From assembly GCA_022393335.1 (NCBI GenBank), contig JAJEKB010020703.1, positions 62,001 to 126,000 of the forward strand: a DNA stretch of 64,000 nt, given 5' to 3'. This stretch comes from Macrotrachela quadricornifera. Taxonomy: Eukaryota; Rotifera; Eurotatoria; Philodinida; Philodinidae. Positions 12,441 to 24,509 of the stretch are shown here, piece by piece. How positions within the stretch are numbered: position 1 is the stretch's first letter; the number at the start of each line of letters is the position of its first letter. The translations under genes were made by a program, and so were the position numbers. The notes below the pieces were generated by a model. That model was not told the DNA's origin. It saw nothing but the letters and a program-made list of their open reading frames with translations, and did not search any database.

Positions 12441-13346
12441 TCATATAATTAAATTAACATAATAACTTGTACAAAATGGAATTGAAGCACTAAATAAACA
12501 AAAATTTGTAATAACACCTTCAATTTGTATTCGATCAAAACTCATTAATGAATATTGTATTATTTGTTGATATATTAAAAATGCAAAACTGAACAATGCA
12601 TATATAATTATATCCATTAATAACATTAATATAAGTTGACGATCTTTTTCAAGTATTCAATTGAATAGATTTTCTTTCGACATTTATTCGACTTACAGAT
12701 AATAATGTATTATCAATATTAATACGATGTAAACTTCGAATATTTTTTATAGACCATAATCCACATATTAACATTAATATAAGTGTTAAACTTTCTTTTA
12801 TTAATGAATAATATGTTGCAAATATAAGATGTATACCTTCTTGAAAATAACAAAGATAAATATTTGGAGCTATTTGTCGAATATTTGAACTTATTAATGC
12901 ATGAATATGAAATAATGACCAAAAATAATGTTCCTACTATTATACATAAATATGTAAAACGAGAATTACTTCGTTGTCGTGTACGTGCATTTGATGATGT
13001 TAATAATATTCTATCAATTGAAGCTAATATTATATAAAATGAACTTAAACAATTAGATAAAATAACAACATAAAGATAAATACGATAGATAATTAAATTC
13101 TATATAAGTGCATTTGTATTATATCCTAAATTTAATGTTAAAGCTAATAATGATGAATAAATAACTATTAAATTAACAATATTATATCCAATAAAATATA
13201 TTGAACATGGTTTTTTTTCGTAAAACTTTTTGACTAAAAACAACTATGTTTATTATACAACTAATTGTACCAATAAATTGATATAAATATTTTTGTGCTA
13301 ATCTCATTGTAATAAGTGTAGCACTTGGTAATGGTATTGAGGACAT
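12441..13346 (-). pseudogene. Seven-transmembrane receptor (rhodopsin-type GPCR) pseudogene
   Basis: Reading from an ATG at 13346 and allowing frame changes, most of a small class-A receptor can be followed. Helix 1 (IGTISCIINIVVFSQ) is followed by helix 2, a helix-3 end with ASIDRILL in the place of the DRY motif, helix 5 (LTLILMLICGLW), helix 6 beginning KDRQLILMLLMDIIIYALF, and helix 7 ending at the TGA at 12443-12441. The gene is broken by one extra base in an A8 run near 13218, an in-frame TAG near 13100, and two further frameshifts near 12935 and 12655. The length (about 300 codons) matches intact single-exon receptors, so only small lesions have built up. The ligand cannot be guessed. 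Confidence 0.75.
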
Positions 13347-14223
13347 ATCTATTTCGAATAAAGTTTGATTTATAATTAATATATTTGAAATAATTCATCA
13401 ATTGTTTTTGACAACAAAATTAATAATTTTTATTTGTTCTTGATTATATAAAAAAAATAGATTAACAACTTTCGATTATAATAGTAAATGTTCTTTTAGT
13501 TTGATCTATTCGATAGAGAAGTTTTTTTTCTTTGAAAAAGTATGTCGCAACAACCGAAAAAGAAAAAAAAAATTTATTTAAATTCTAACTTATAATTATA
13601 ATTTATCAAAAGGAAAGAAATGTCACAATATCTAAAAAAAAAGAAAAAAATATATCTTTATTATAAATTAACATTTTGAAAGAATGTTAAATTTTCAATG
13701 ATTCAATAATTTTGTCATTCTCAATTTGTAATTAATGAATGAACTAGATTGAATGATCACGCTTCATATTCTAATTTTTACCAACTTGATACATTCTATT
13801 AAAAACCAAAATATACAACGTGAACAGCTTGAAAATTTACACAGAATAATTCGAGAAGGTTGATTTTCGATTGTAGGAAATGAAGATAGCGTAGTCATAA
13901 TCAGACATTTACAGATATACTGTGTTATTATTTTTTATTTAGTTTAGTCGAAATCGAACGTGACGTGTCGTCGTTCCTACTGGTTTCAATCCCACACCAA
14001 TAGAATCGTCACAAAATATTACAACGAGTAGAGATTTATAATTTATTTTTGTTAGAGACATCACGTTCACATACATCTTTATTTTCGATATTTTTCTCTT
14101 TCGGCGTTAATCTATTCGACATTTACACATTCTACATTTTTCCGCTTCATTCAACTTTTTTCCTTTCTGTATTAGTTCATTCGGTCTCTTTCTTTTTGGC
14201 CTAATGATGGCCAATCTATATTT
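13347..14223. other. Intergenic, nothing recognised
   Basis: AT-rich, with homopurine and homopyrimidine runs. No motif or gene supported. Confidence 0.5.
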
Positions 14224-14860
14224 TTATGATCGAGAGCCTCTCAATATATACTCACGGGGAACCTGCATGTGCATCAATCGGTGATGCATGAAATAATTCA
14301 TTAAATTATGCTCTATAGCAATGGAACGAGAATGATCATCATCTTGTCTTTTCTCTTCATTGAAATCTATTGATTTGTTTCTTTTGTATAAACTTAACGT
14401 TAACATCACTGAAAATCTAACATGTTGCTTTTCTATAACTATGTACATAAAAAGCATTAATTAAACCAAGGATTTCGAGCATTCTACGTCCTGGAAAATA
14501 TACAACACAAACAATTTGATTTGTAACAAACATTTGCTCTGATTCGCTTATTTCATGATAATAAAAATCGGAACAATTCATAATAATGAGTATTTTGAAA
14601 AATCTAGGGCCTCTGTACAAAGACAGAAATTTTTTGTGCGCGAAATATATATTTAAAATGTCCATATCAAATTATTACGATTGTAGTATGCTCTCCGTAG
14701 TGATTTGTTTTCATATGAATATTCTACACAAATACTTTTGCTATTTGACAAGAATCAAGCAACATTAAATACCTGGTGATGTAGCATCTAAATCATTAAG
14801 AGAATCATCTGGTGGGAGAAATACCTTTGACATAAACCAAAAGTAAATGGGTCATGATAG
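14224..14860 (-). pseudogene. Fragment of an unidentified multi-exon gene
   Basis: Three minus-strand pieces look like consecutive exons. One near 14845-14772 reads WFMSKVFLPPDDSLNDLDAT up to a GGTATT donor-like site. One at 14583-14420 contains VTNQIVCVVYFPGRRMLEIL. One at about 14405-14230 is hydrophilic and ends in PREYILRGSRS. No start, promoter or complete frame exists, and neighbouring genes do not extend it. I do not recognise the family; the middle piece might come from a membrane or channel protein. Confidence 0.35.
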
Positions 14861-15194
14861 CTCATCTATGCATATCACATGTTGTTAGTTAAAAGATGTG
14901 GTTTGAGTGTCTGAATGCTCGAGATTGTTGATGTTTGTATGTTTTTTGAAAAGCGAAGTGTATTTGAAACAAAAAGACAGATAAAAAGTATATCTACTAC
15001 AAGATGATGATAAATATGAAACCATCAAGCCAAGAGAAAAAAAATCTCGATGTTGATCTAATTTTTGTACCATGGCCAAGTTTCTTATTTCGCAGACGAA
15101 TCATTAGACATGTGCGACGTTGTCATTTCGAGTTCAGTTTGATCTTGCTATAAAAAGATTCCAAAGTTCACATTTATCGCTCAAAATATGTAAC

Positions 15195-17731
15195 TTAATA
15201 TACCTTTCCTTTCAAATGCGTGTCGTAGCTGACTCTACATTGAAGCCATTTACGGCATCGTTTCGGCAAACAACAGCAGCACATATCACCTAGTGGTATA
15301 ATCAATTTTGGATCGATCTGATGTGGTTTCAATGGATGAGTTAAGTAAGAAACGATGAGACCGACAAGCACGACAGTAATAACAGCAATTGGTGTGTACC
15401 ACATGTAACTCACCGAATATAAATCGATGAGAGGATCACGTCTAAATAGAAGTGTTGGAGTATTAGAAAAAAAAAATTTGACCATCCAGTCTCTAGTGCT
15501 TCACATTTAAAAACCTTTCCAGTATTGAAACGTCCTCAATAAAAAAATCTTTTTCTGAATGAAACTGTCTTTTGAAGGATCTTACTTTATTGTTACGATA
15601 GTTGTTGTCCACTTTGTTGTCATTTCTTCTACTGTGCCGTTTTCACTATAAGGACAATTGACTATCGACAATGGCAATTGCACACTTGCCATTTGTTTTC
15701 TTGTAATTTGAGCACCCAAAAAGATCCATAGAAGTAAGGCAAGACTAGTCAAGAATCCAGCAAGACCACCATGCTTATTGGCTTGTGGAAAAAAGAAACC
15801 AAGAAAGAAGACACCCATGATAGGACCTTCCAAGACGCCGAACAGAGATAAAGCTGCATTAAGAATCGAACCTAAATAACTGACCACATAGGTAAGTAAG
15901 ATAACAAATGCTCCAAGTACGACTGAAAATATTTTTGATATAAAACCTTGTCTTTGATCACTCAATTGACGACCCATTAATCCTTTGTAAACATCTTCGA
16001 TTAGTACTGCTGCTAGACTATTCAATCCGGATGAAATTGTCGATAATGAACCAGAAAAGATACAAGCAAGAAATATACCTGGTAAACCCTTCTTGTCACC
16101 CAATACTTCCATGACAAAATATGGAAAAACTTGATCAACTTCTTCAATTTTTTTAGCTGTATATGGATCACAATCAGCATAATATGCATAGATTACCACT
16201 CCGATCAGACTTGAGATGAGAATAACTAGTGCAGAACATACTGCATTAATAATCAGAGCTTGTTTAGCACCACGTGTAGAACGTATACATATATAACGTT
16301 GTATTAATGTTTGATTAAATCCATATGTAGCAAGAAAATTGAAGGAACCACCGATAAGCACTGACCATATCGTATGCCGAGCACGAGGATCAAAGCTGAC
16401 ACTAAAGTCAAAGAAAACTACCAATATAACACTCCTTCAATATGGTTTTCTATTTCATACTTGTTGAAGACAATCCTTCCACCTTGTGATGCAATCGAGA
16501 ATGTTTTTTTAAAACCACCGAGTGTAATTAGACCTTGAATAATAGCAGCAAGAAGACCAACCATAATCACTACTGCTTGTAGAACGTCAGTCCAAATGAC
16601 TGCTTTCATGCCACCCTAAATGGCAAGATATTAATAATCTCTTATCTATTTATAATTACCACAGAAGAATAAAATGTACAAATAGCACCGATCGAAACAA
16701 CAGAGAGCCAAATGTTTAAACCAGTAGCTAAATAAACTCCATATATAATTCTTTCTTTTTCATAGATTCAAAATTTGTTTACTTTGACTCAGTGCCAATG
16801 CAGGTGCATATAACACAATTGCCATGTAGATTAACTGAACAACAGAAGTACAAATAAAATATATTGCAAGTTAACTCATTCTTACCATAATGGATGAGAA
16901 GGTGAGTGAAACACACATTTGTACTGTTCGATCGAAGCGCTGCTCTAGATACTATAATGCATGTGAAGTTTATTTTTAGAAAATCAATTTAAGAGAAGTA
17001 TACTTCATAAGCACTTGTAAAGTTCATCTCACGAAATTTCGGCATAAATACAAATGCGCTCACAAGTGAAGCGATCGTCACCGTAATAACTATCAATAAA
17101 TAAATACTAAGTTAATGATGATGAATAAAAATCCAACATTCTTTTGTGAAACACGACTTAAAAGGAGTGTTAAAGTTTAAAGGTAAAAATTTGCATTCAC
17201 TCCCCTGACCCTTTCCTTCACTGACCGTGACCGACAGATTAGGGTAGCGTTACATAGTCTGGCCGCTTACTATTCTAGTATGGACTGTAATATATAGAGG
17301 ACTAAAGACCATTGTACAAACTTAATTGAACAACCATATCCTGCAGAGATTACGCTAATAGCTTTTTACCTTGGTAACAATACATAGTACCGAACAAGTA
17401 AATTTCACTCGGTGTTCCCAATAAAGTAATGGCTGAAAGAAATGAAACTGCGATACTAAGTGCTGTTGGAAAGACCTATGCAGATTTATAGAAAGAGTTG
17501 TATATAATCATCTATTTCTACTTACTCCCATGGTTCCATCAGCTGTAAAATAATGGGAAGATATATATTAACACTTGAATATGAAAGTGAAGTAATCATA
17601 CCTAGAAGAAACTCTTTCGCTGAGCTTCGTTTCGATTTGAAAAATCCAAATATCACACCAATGACAGCTGAAGAGAGAAGAAGCCCCACAAGAAGAACAT
17701 AATCAACAGCACTCAATGTATGTGTTGCCAT
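15195..17731 (-). CDS. Sodium/solute symporter, SLC5 family (sodium-coupled monocarboxylate transporter type)
   Basis: Ten exons join in phase to a 580-residue protein: 17731-17602, 17542-17526, 17475-17370, 17089-17004, 16951-16886, 16834-16783, 16727-16660, 16615-16461, 16401-15586 and 15441-15195. The N-terminus (TLSAVDYVLLVGLLLSSAVIG) is the first membrane helix. Then come SAITLLGTPSEIYLFG and YLEQRF, a typical SSF signature zone, GGSFNFLATYGFNQTLIQRY, and ACIFSGSLSTISSGLNSLAA, all hallmarks of SLC5A8/12-like carriers that import lactate, pyruvate or iodide with Na+. A conserved SYMWYTPI helix and a cysteine-rich cytoplasmic tail (MCCCCLPKRC) close it. Length equals the family norm, with no lesions. 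Exon 2 is only 17 nt. Intron 3 (280 nt) is longer than the others and may hold an insertion. The substrate cannot be fixed from sequence alone. Confidence 0.92.
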
Positions 17732-18206
17732 ATGTGTTGCGTATCAACTTCAATATTGTCTGAAATATGCGTAATAAGGACAATTGAATGATTAAATCTA
17801 TTATTTTCTTTAGTTGTCAGTAAACGGAAAAAAGCAAATAACAATAAGAATAATAATAAGTATCTGAAAATATATGTGAAGAATGATAAATTTATGGCTT
17901 AAACATAAAACTTTCTCGTGTTTTTTTTTCATTTCAAATTAGAAAAGAAAGTTTTACGATGGCATACACATACATGATATCCTTACCTTTACTATTTACT
18001 TTGGCTTACATTGAATTTGCATAGAGAAGAAAAGGGTACGACTAGATCGTAAAGATTAGGTGTAACTCTCATACTCACATTTTAATCAATCCTCTTATGA
18101 GGCTTCTTAACAGATAAAAAGCCTTTATTTTAAACAATATCAGAGAAGCGTTGACGTTACGTATGATAAATTTCAACGTCTAACGGAAATTAGATATACC
18201 GTCAAG
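17732..18206. other. Upstream flank of the symporter gene
   Basis: AT-rich, no second gene. The promoter of the symporter must lie here, but I see no clear TATA box at standard spacing. Confidence 0.4.
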
Positions 18207-18214
18207 CCTAATTG

Positions 18215-19877
18215 CAGGGGCGGCGCGAAGGGGTAAAAGCAGAGGGGGGGGGGGGTATTTTCTAAAATGGAGAAAATTTTAGAAATCGCTTGGACTTTAA
18301 AAAATTAAAGTCTTAGTATCTAAGTTAATAATAAAAATAACTGTATTATTAGCCTCTACTTGTTTGTCTATATATTTAATTAAAAGTAATTTTTAAAAAA
18401 ACCAAAGAAGAACATAAACAAATTAAATTCAACGCCCAACTTTATTTTTTGAACTAATTTTTAATTATCAATTTGATCTAAAGTTGATGTTTCTAATGCA
18501 CATGTAAGTAATGAATTATAGATCTTTGTTGTTGATGGATCACGAGATATAATTATTTCGGATGATCTTAATTTATCAACATCAACAGTTGTTGATGTGG
18601 ATGACATATTTTTAAGTATTGTATTACATAAAACTAGTAAATCATTTAGTGACTCTTTTATTTTTCCAAAAGATGATGCTGTTTCAATTAAAAAATTTTT
18701 TGTACTAACAGTTTCATCAAATAACATACCAAAACTTTAGATGCAAGTTGAGTCTGTTTTAAAATAAATTGAATATGACCACAAATATTATTTTTTATTT
18801 CAATGATATTTTGAGAACTATCTGAAGATGTATATTCATCGAGTAATACATCAGATGATGATACACATTCATTATCAGCTAATGCTTGGGCTATTTCTTC
18901 TCCTATTATATCTTGTGATGTTTCATTTGATGTTGGTGTTAATGGCTCACTCGGTGTTGTAAATTTTAGAAAGATGTTATTAGCTAATGATTATTTTTAC
19001 ATGAATTATATTACTTGATGTCCATAACTGTAAAGATTGATTATTAATAGTTTATTTAAGTGGTTTTAGTAATTTTTTATATTCTCCTTTAGTAGCAACA
19101 CTATTATGACGAGCATCACAGTGACGTTTAAAGTTTTTGATAAGAATCGTTGTAAAACATAATGAACATTTCCTTCAAGAACTACTGAACATTGTATTAA
19201 TAAATCTAAAATACAAGTCTACTAGTGTGATGTGAAACTTTCATTTGGTGGATCGAGTATAGCTACCATAATAAAGTTCACGAAAAAAAATTCTTAATGG
19301 CAAAGCTAAAACAAATAATAAAATCATTCTATACGTTATCCGTTAGGAAAGGAGAACAAAATAATATTATTATTTGATAATACACGCACCAATTAGTGAT
19401 CATCATTATCTCAGATTACTAGGCATTTCAAATCATAAGTGTCTATAGTAGAAAGATCGAATTTGAATATAGCTTGTATTGATCTTACACTAGTCGTGAC
19501 ATGCTTCTCGATAAACAAACGATTAAATATATATCAACTAAGGAGAATATTACTTCAATTTGTGACACATATAATATTTTTATAATGATTTCTTAGTATT
19601 AATAATTCTTTCTTTTCAAAGCAGAAGAATAATGAAATTTTGAAGTTTTCATTATAAATCAGGAAAAAATCGAGAGAGCTAAAATAAGTTGTCAAGTACC
19701 CAAGAAGTTTGAGATATATATATCCTCCCAAATTGGAGAAAATGCAAGGTATATTTTCTCGCAAATCAGAGAAAGTTTTAGATAATTTTCTAGCAAAATC
19801 AGAGAAAATTCTGTTCACATTTTCTAAAAGCAGGAGAAGGGTACCCGCCTATCTCCCCTCCGATCGCGCCGTCCCTG
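18215..19877 (-). mobile_element. hAT-superfamily DNA transposon, non-autonomous, 1,663 bp
   Basis: The ends form terminal inverted repeats, CAGGGGCGGCGCGA on the left and the complement of CAGGGACGGCGCGA on the right. A perfect 8-bp direct repeat CCTAATTG flanks it at 18207-18214 and 19878-19885. An 8-bp target duplication with a CAGGG end is diagnostic of hAT elements. The interior has coding remains on the minus strand (described separately) but no transposase catalytic core or dimerisation region. A G12 run sits 30 bp inside the left end. Transposition would need enzyme from another copy. Confidence 0.9.
18461..19200 (-). pseudogene. Zinc-finger and acidic ORF remains inside the hAT element
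   Basis: A C2H2-like finger (KCSLCFTTI...FKRHCDARH) is readable around 19180-19120. About 110 nt further on, an acidic, Ser/Thr-rich stretch (SQDIIGEEIAQALADNECV) and then an 88-codon frame (18727-18461, start MLFDETVSTKNF, stop TAA) follow. The last two parts are out of register by one frameshift near 18730. The finger is of the kind found at the N-terminus of hAT transposases that bind element ends. The rest has no recognised fold. Confidence 0.5.
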
Positions 19878-20075
19878 CCTAATTGTCTTAGGACATCTGT
19901 CCAAATAGCAGAAGATGATCAAGAATTTATTATTAGTTAAAAGCAATTTGTTGTGTTAAACACAAAAATTTTTGAAATCAATCTATTGATGAAGCAATCA
20001 AGAAAAAGACTTTCTTATATAAATATTCACAACACTTGAAACAAGATGTTGTTTATGTAACTGTATAAAATGTTT

Positions 20076-21515
20076 TCAGTTATTAGCACAAAAACTTCCT
20101 TCGGCAGCATCATTTTCGAAACATGGAAAGTTCATTTTGAATTGAGACACTAAAGCTCGAAGAACAGATTTTGCAGCACCATCAGCCCAGGTGGCTCGAT
20201 TTAGATAATACGCTTCACCAACCATTGTTAATGCTTGGCGGTTAAATCTCGGTAGAGGATTTAAAGCCCATTTAGTAATGTCTTGGTTGGTAACAGTACT
20301 ATTAGGACGTTGGAAATGCCAAGCACTTGGCCAGACTTTAGGGAAGGTTCGTAATGGTCTAGGAATATTGACATCTGGAAAAAGTGATTGAAGACCTCGT
20401 CTTATCTCTTCAATAAGATCATCAGATGATGATCTAAGAATATATTCTTCCCATACACCAACACATGCACTATCATCATAAACTGATCGAGTCAAATTTT
20501 CACCATGACCATCAGGACGCTGAACGGATAGAACTTCAATAAAATTAATACAGTTTTGACGTGTCCAAGCACGATCAAGAGAACCTAATGGTGAAACTAA
20601 TTGTGTTTCTTCCCACCATCTTCTGGGCCAGTAATTATGAATTGTAATCATTTTAATTGGTAAAATTGCTTGGAAATATGGTGAAGATTTAATCTCTTGT
20701 GCTACAGAACCTACGATGTTTTGCCAACCATATGGATCAATTGCGGATATAATCTGTTTAGCACGAATTTTATATCTTGTTGTTTCTACAGAAAATACAA
20801 AGCTGGCATCATCATTTTCAGTATAATCTTCAACTCTTAACACTTCTTCAGTTAAATACAATCGAGCATTCAATTTTGTTGTAGCATTGAAAATCATTCG
20901 TTTTGAAAACTGAGACATTCCACCATGTGGATAGAGAATGTCTCCACCAACATCAAATTCTTGACTAAGAAATTTCATATAAGCTTTAGGATGTGTATCT
21001 TGAAAATCAGATCGAAAACGAAACGAATCACGCAAATATTCAGTCACTTCATCGCCAAAAAGCGAACGTGCATATGCATTAATACAAGGGGGAAAAAGCG
21101 GATCCTTGGATCCTTGGTTCCTCGTGGATCCTCATGGATCCTTGGATCCTAATGGATCCTCGTGGATTCTTGGATCCTTCTGGATCCTACGATAAAACTA
21201 ATATATTTTAATGATACTACGTCAAGGAAGAGAACGCTGTACCTGTATCGTTGGATCCACTCGAGCCTTACAAAAATATTGATATGTGTCAATGATACTA
21301 CTTAGTGTTATTAAAATATATTCATTTTATCGTAGGATCCAGCAGGATCCAAGGATCCAAGAGGATCCGTCAGGATCCAAGGATCCATGAGGATCCGTCA
21401 GGATCCAAGGATCCATGAGGATCCAAGGATCCAGGATCCGCTTTTTCCCCCTTGCATTAATAGATGTATGAAAAGAACAACGATACGTCCAAATGTTTTT
21501 TACGACAATTTAGAA
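20076..21515 (-). pseudogene. Flavin-containing amine oxidase, 5'-truncated and split by a transposon
   Basis: The intact 3' frame (21047-20076, 323 residues) carries the substrate and second FAD-binding parts of the amine-oxidase family: YPHGGMSQFSKRM, then KQIISAIDP, and near the end MVGEAYYLNRATWADGAAKSVLRAL, the GE.Y...W.DGA.KS pattern that contacts FAD. Upstream the same frame runs through FGDEVTEYL and NAYARSL to the target site of the insertion at 21085-21454, and continues beyond it for about 16 codons (TYRCSFHTSI) before a TAA at 21512-21510. The N-terminal dinucleotide-binding motif (GxGxxG) is nowhere nearby. So the gene has lost its 5' third and has also been interrupted; it cannot make a working enzyme. 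Confidence 0.8.
21085..21454. mobile_element. 370-bp hAT-type MITE made of GGATCC repeats, inserted in the amine oxidase
   Basis: A perfect terminal inverted repeat of 20 bp or more begins CAAGGGGGAAAAAGCGGATCC and ends with its complement. It is flanked by an 8-bp duplication CATTAATA at 21077-21084 and 21455-21462. Both subterminal zones are packed with the hexamer GGATCC (about 21 exact copies in total), separated by short spacers such as TT, AA, CTCAT and GTCA. The core (about 21192-21340) is itself palindromic, with CGATAAAA..TATATTTTAATGA mirrored. No coding capacity. The 8-bp duplication points to a hAT transposase acting in trans. Confidence 0.9.
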
Positions 21516-22259
21516 AAAGAATATCAAGAATTAGAAGCTTCAAAAAGTGTGCATTTTTTTAATTTGACAGTTTCAAAAGTTTAAGAAGTGTATCATTGTA
21601 AAATATTTTTACTTAATCTGTTAGTCTGATTGTTTTGTGCAGTTAACTTAAATAATAAAAAAAGGCAATGTATTGACAAATAGTAGAACGATTAGAACAC
21701 TTGATATATAGTCTCTGTAATAACAAGCAAAGCTGCATGTATAATATTCTTTTAATGAATGAAAGTATATTACACTGTCAATCATTTTTTTATACAAAAT
21801 AAAATGATGTGTTAATATTAAAGATGAGATAATTCCATACAACAATCATTGTGATATGTATTTTATCTATAAGTAAATATTAATGAATTATTGTGAAACC
21901 AATAATACGCACAAATTCTTTGAGAGAGGCATTTACTATAGTAAAGTCAACAATAGGAGGGAGCAAACAAACTCCTTAAAAATGTAAATTTTAGGTCGCA
22001 AAAGTATTCTGTGCAAAATTTCATTGGATTTGCTCATACCATGTTCTAATGCATGAAGAACACACAGACAAACTTTCTTCTTTATATATATAGATATAAA
22101 AAGGAAAAGTATGCAGCAAAGGCATCTTATTTATTAATCGGTTTTAGTCTTATTATGAAGCAATTCAAGTTGTAATTTCTCAAGCTGAAAATTAACATAG
22201 AAAATTAAGTGAATTGGTTTTTTGATAGTTTTATCGTCGAAATATTATCAAAGAAGTTA
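21463..22259. other. Intergenic, nothing recognised
   Basis: A plus-strand frame at 21463-21584 (VFYDNLEKEYQELEAS) overlaps the amine oxidase remnant on the opposite strand and has no support of its own. The remainder is AT-rich. Confidence 0.45.
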
Positions 22260-24153
22260 CTAGAAGGAAAAATTCATTGATTTTAAACGATTAACCACAG
22301 AAGCATATGTAAATTGTAGGACATCATGCGGTGAGGTTTTCCAGCGGCGTCGAATTTCAGTTGAACTTATATCGATTAGATTTTGATGCTCACCACTTAA
22401 AGGTATATAGATAATGTTGGATGATTCATCAAGTGTGGAAATATGCCGATCGTCATATCCTCTACGATATATAACTGCACATTTTATATATTTTTCTTTA
22501 GCCAAGCGTCTAATTTCTGAACTTTTGTTGAAATGATCCAGACCACAAACATAAATCACATATAATGGATTTTTGAAAAATCGATTAGATACTAGAAGAG
22601 TCGAATTGAGATATTGACGAAGTGCAATTGTTGTTGGAGCAAAATCGACAAAACCATTATAATATTCAGCTTCAGCTCGAGACACGCTAAGCCAATGGGA
22701 TTTTCCTGTTTCACGCTCATGTTCTTCTATTGCCAATTCACAAAGATCACATCGATCATGACCTGCTATGGTTGATTTGCCTAATTTACCACGGACATAT
22801 GAATCACTAAACATAATAAACAATAAAAAGTGATGATTAATCACATTATCAGATAAAAAATTACTGAGTAGGAGAAAGATAACCTGCAAGTACATTCCAT
22901 CGTGAATTACTTTGTTTAAGATAATTCTTGACTTGTTCTAAATTGTTGATGTGTGAACGGTGGATAGGATTTAATGAACCAGTTGTTAACAACACACAAC
23001 TAAGATGAATTAGAGAATAATAGAGTATATTTAGGAATGTTTATTGAATTATACTTATATGGATAATCCCATGCTTGATACTCACTACATCGTTTCATTA
23101 GATTTCTAACATCTGTATTTCTTTGATTAAAAAGACCTGGAACAATGATGTCTTGCCATTCCTTTTCAAAATCATTACGTTCTGCATCTGTTACTTTGTT
23201 TTGATGCATTGAATCACTTGGCAGAGCATTCCGTTCATCCCCTTAGTAAAAGCGAAATATGGTTAGGTGAGAAACTTCAATAAGAATATGGACGAATCTA
23301 TAGAAGTGTAGTTTATGGCAAAGATTAAACTGATACCGATGGCCTAACAGCTGACTAACAATCAACTGCTCCCTCTTGTTTATTTTTCTAGTTTCATTGC
23401 CCAAACTGACTCAAAATCTTTATTGCTTCTCGATGATACTTCATGAAAAATATATTAGCAAGTTATTTCTTCCACATTCACATCCTATCCTCACAGAAAT
23501 TGCGCTAAAAAAATTTTTGTAAAAAGCTAAATTTATGTACTGATCGTACTCTTACCTCTCTCTAATATAACATTTCCTTTTACGTCTGTATCATGCTTTT
23601 TGTTCATATGATTGCTATGATCTGGTTTTATTTTCGGATTTGACGACCATTTTTCGATTAATTTCCATAAATATCGAATTGAGTATGAACGTTCTTGTTT
23701 ATCTCTTTCATCAAGTATTACTTTCTTATAAATTTCAATATACTTAGCTATCGTTTTATCTTGACGGCCGTTTACGATGCAGATTACAGGTACTTTACCA
23801 CCGCAAATAGTAGAGACAATGAAACAAAAGTTAGAAAAGGCTGTTTCATTCAAAATATCGTTATTGGCAATAAATAAAATCAAATGGATTCCACTAATGA
23901 TGTAATTATTCAGTTGGTTCCAAAGCAATGGTTGTTGATCCTGGCCATTCATGCGCAAGTCCAGTTTGCTAAGTATAGTTCCATATATAAATAAATACAC
24001 ACAATCATCACGTATACAAGGGTTAATATGGATAAAGTCAGGCTGCGAATTATGCATTACATATTGCTCTTGTCCACATTGATATACAAGTTCCTTTATG
24101 ATGCCTAATTTAGCATCATTTGTTGCATCAATGACAAGGATTTGTCGATACAT
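22260..24153 (-). CDS. GTPase-like domain fused to an NMN adenylyltransferase (NMNAT)-like domain
   Basis: Four exons join in phase to 488 residues: 24153-23556, 23241-23055, 22999-22865 and 22806-22260. The C-terminal half matches NMNAT/nucleotidyltransferase motifs in order: GSLNPIHRSH (the GxFNPxxxxH nucleotide loop), GYLSPTHDSYVRGKLG (compare GxxSPxxDxYxKxxL), HRCDLCELAI-like and WLSVSRAEAE segments, VCGLDHF, and ISSTEIRRR (the ISSTxxR signature). The family joins NMN or NaMN with ATP to make NAD or NaAD. The N-terminal about 190 residues read like a P-loop GTPase fold (ILVIDATNDAKLG, then GIHLILFIANND and VPVICIVNGRQD), but the GxxxxGKS loop is missing, so nucleotide binding there is doubtful. 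Intron 1 is 314 nt, longer than usual. If that splice is wrong, two separate genes would be the alternative. No lesions seen. Confidence 0.75.
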
Positions 24154-24509
24154 TTGTCTATATATAAGAGATTATTTTTCTGTTTTCTAAAAGAATTGTC
24201 AAAATCATACATTTTCCTAAGATGTACATGCAAAAATGTCTATTTTCTTTATAAAACAAAAGATAATATTCAATTATTGGCATGTGGGTGCAAGACGATA
24301 CAAGCACTATTGACTAGCTTAGGAGTCTATTTTGATTTCCGTAATAGTTGAAGAAAACTTCGCAAGATTATGAAAAATGGGTATAGTTGAATTATAGATC
24401 TTCTTCACTAAAAATGCATTTCTCATTTTGAGGGTGGATGAGAATGCAGAAGATCCTATGTAGTAAAATCATGGCAAGGCATGATATAATTTTCATGAAA
24501 TTTTTCTTA
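24154..24509. other. Upstream flank of the NMNAT-like gene
   Basis: No gene seen; presumably the promoter of the minus-strand gene. Confidence 0.35.
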
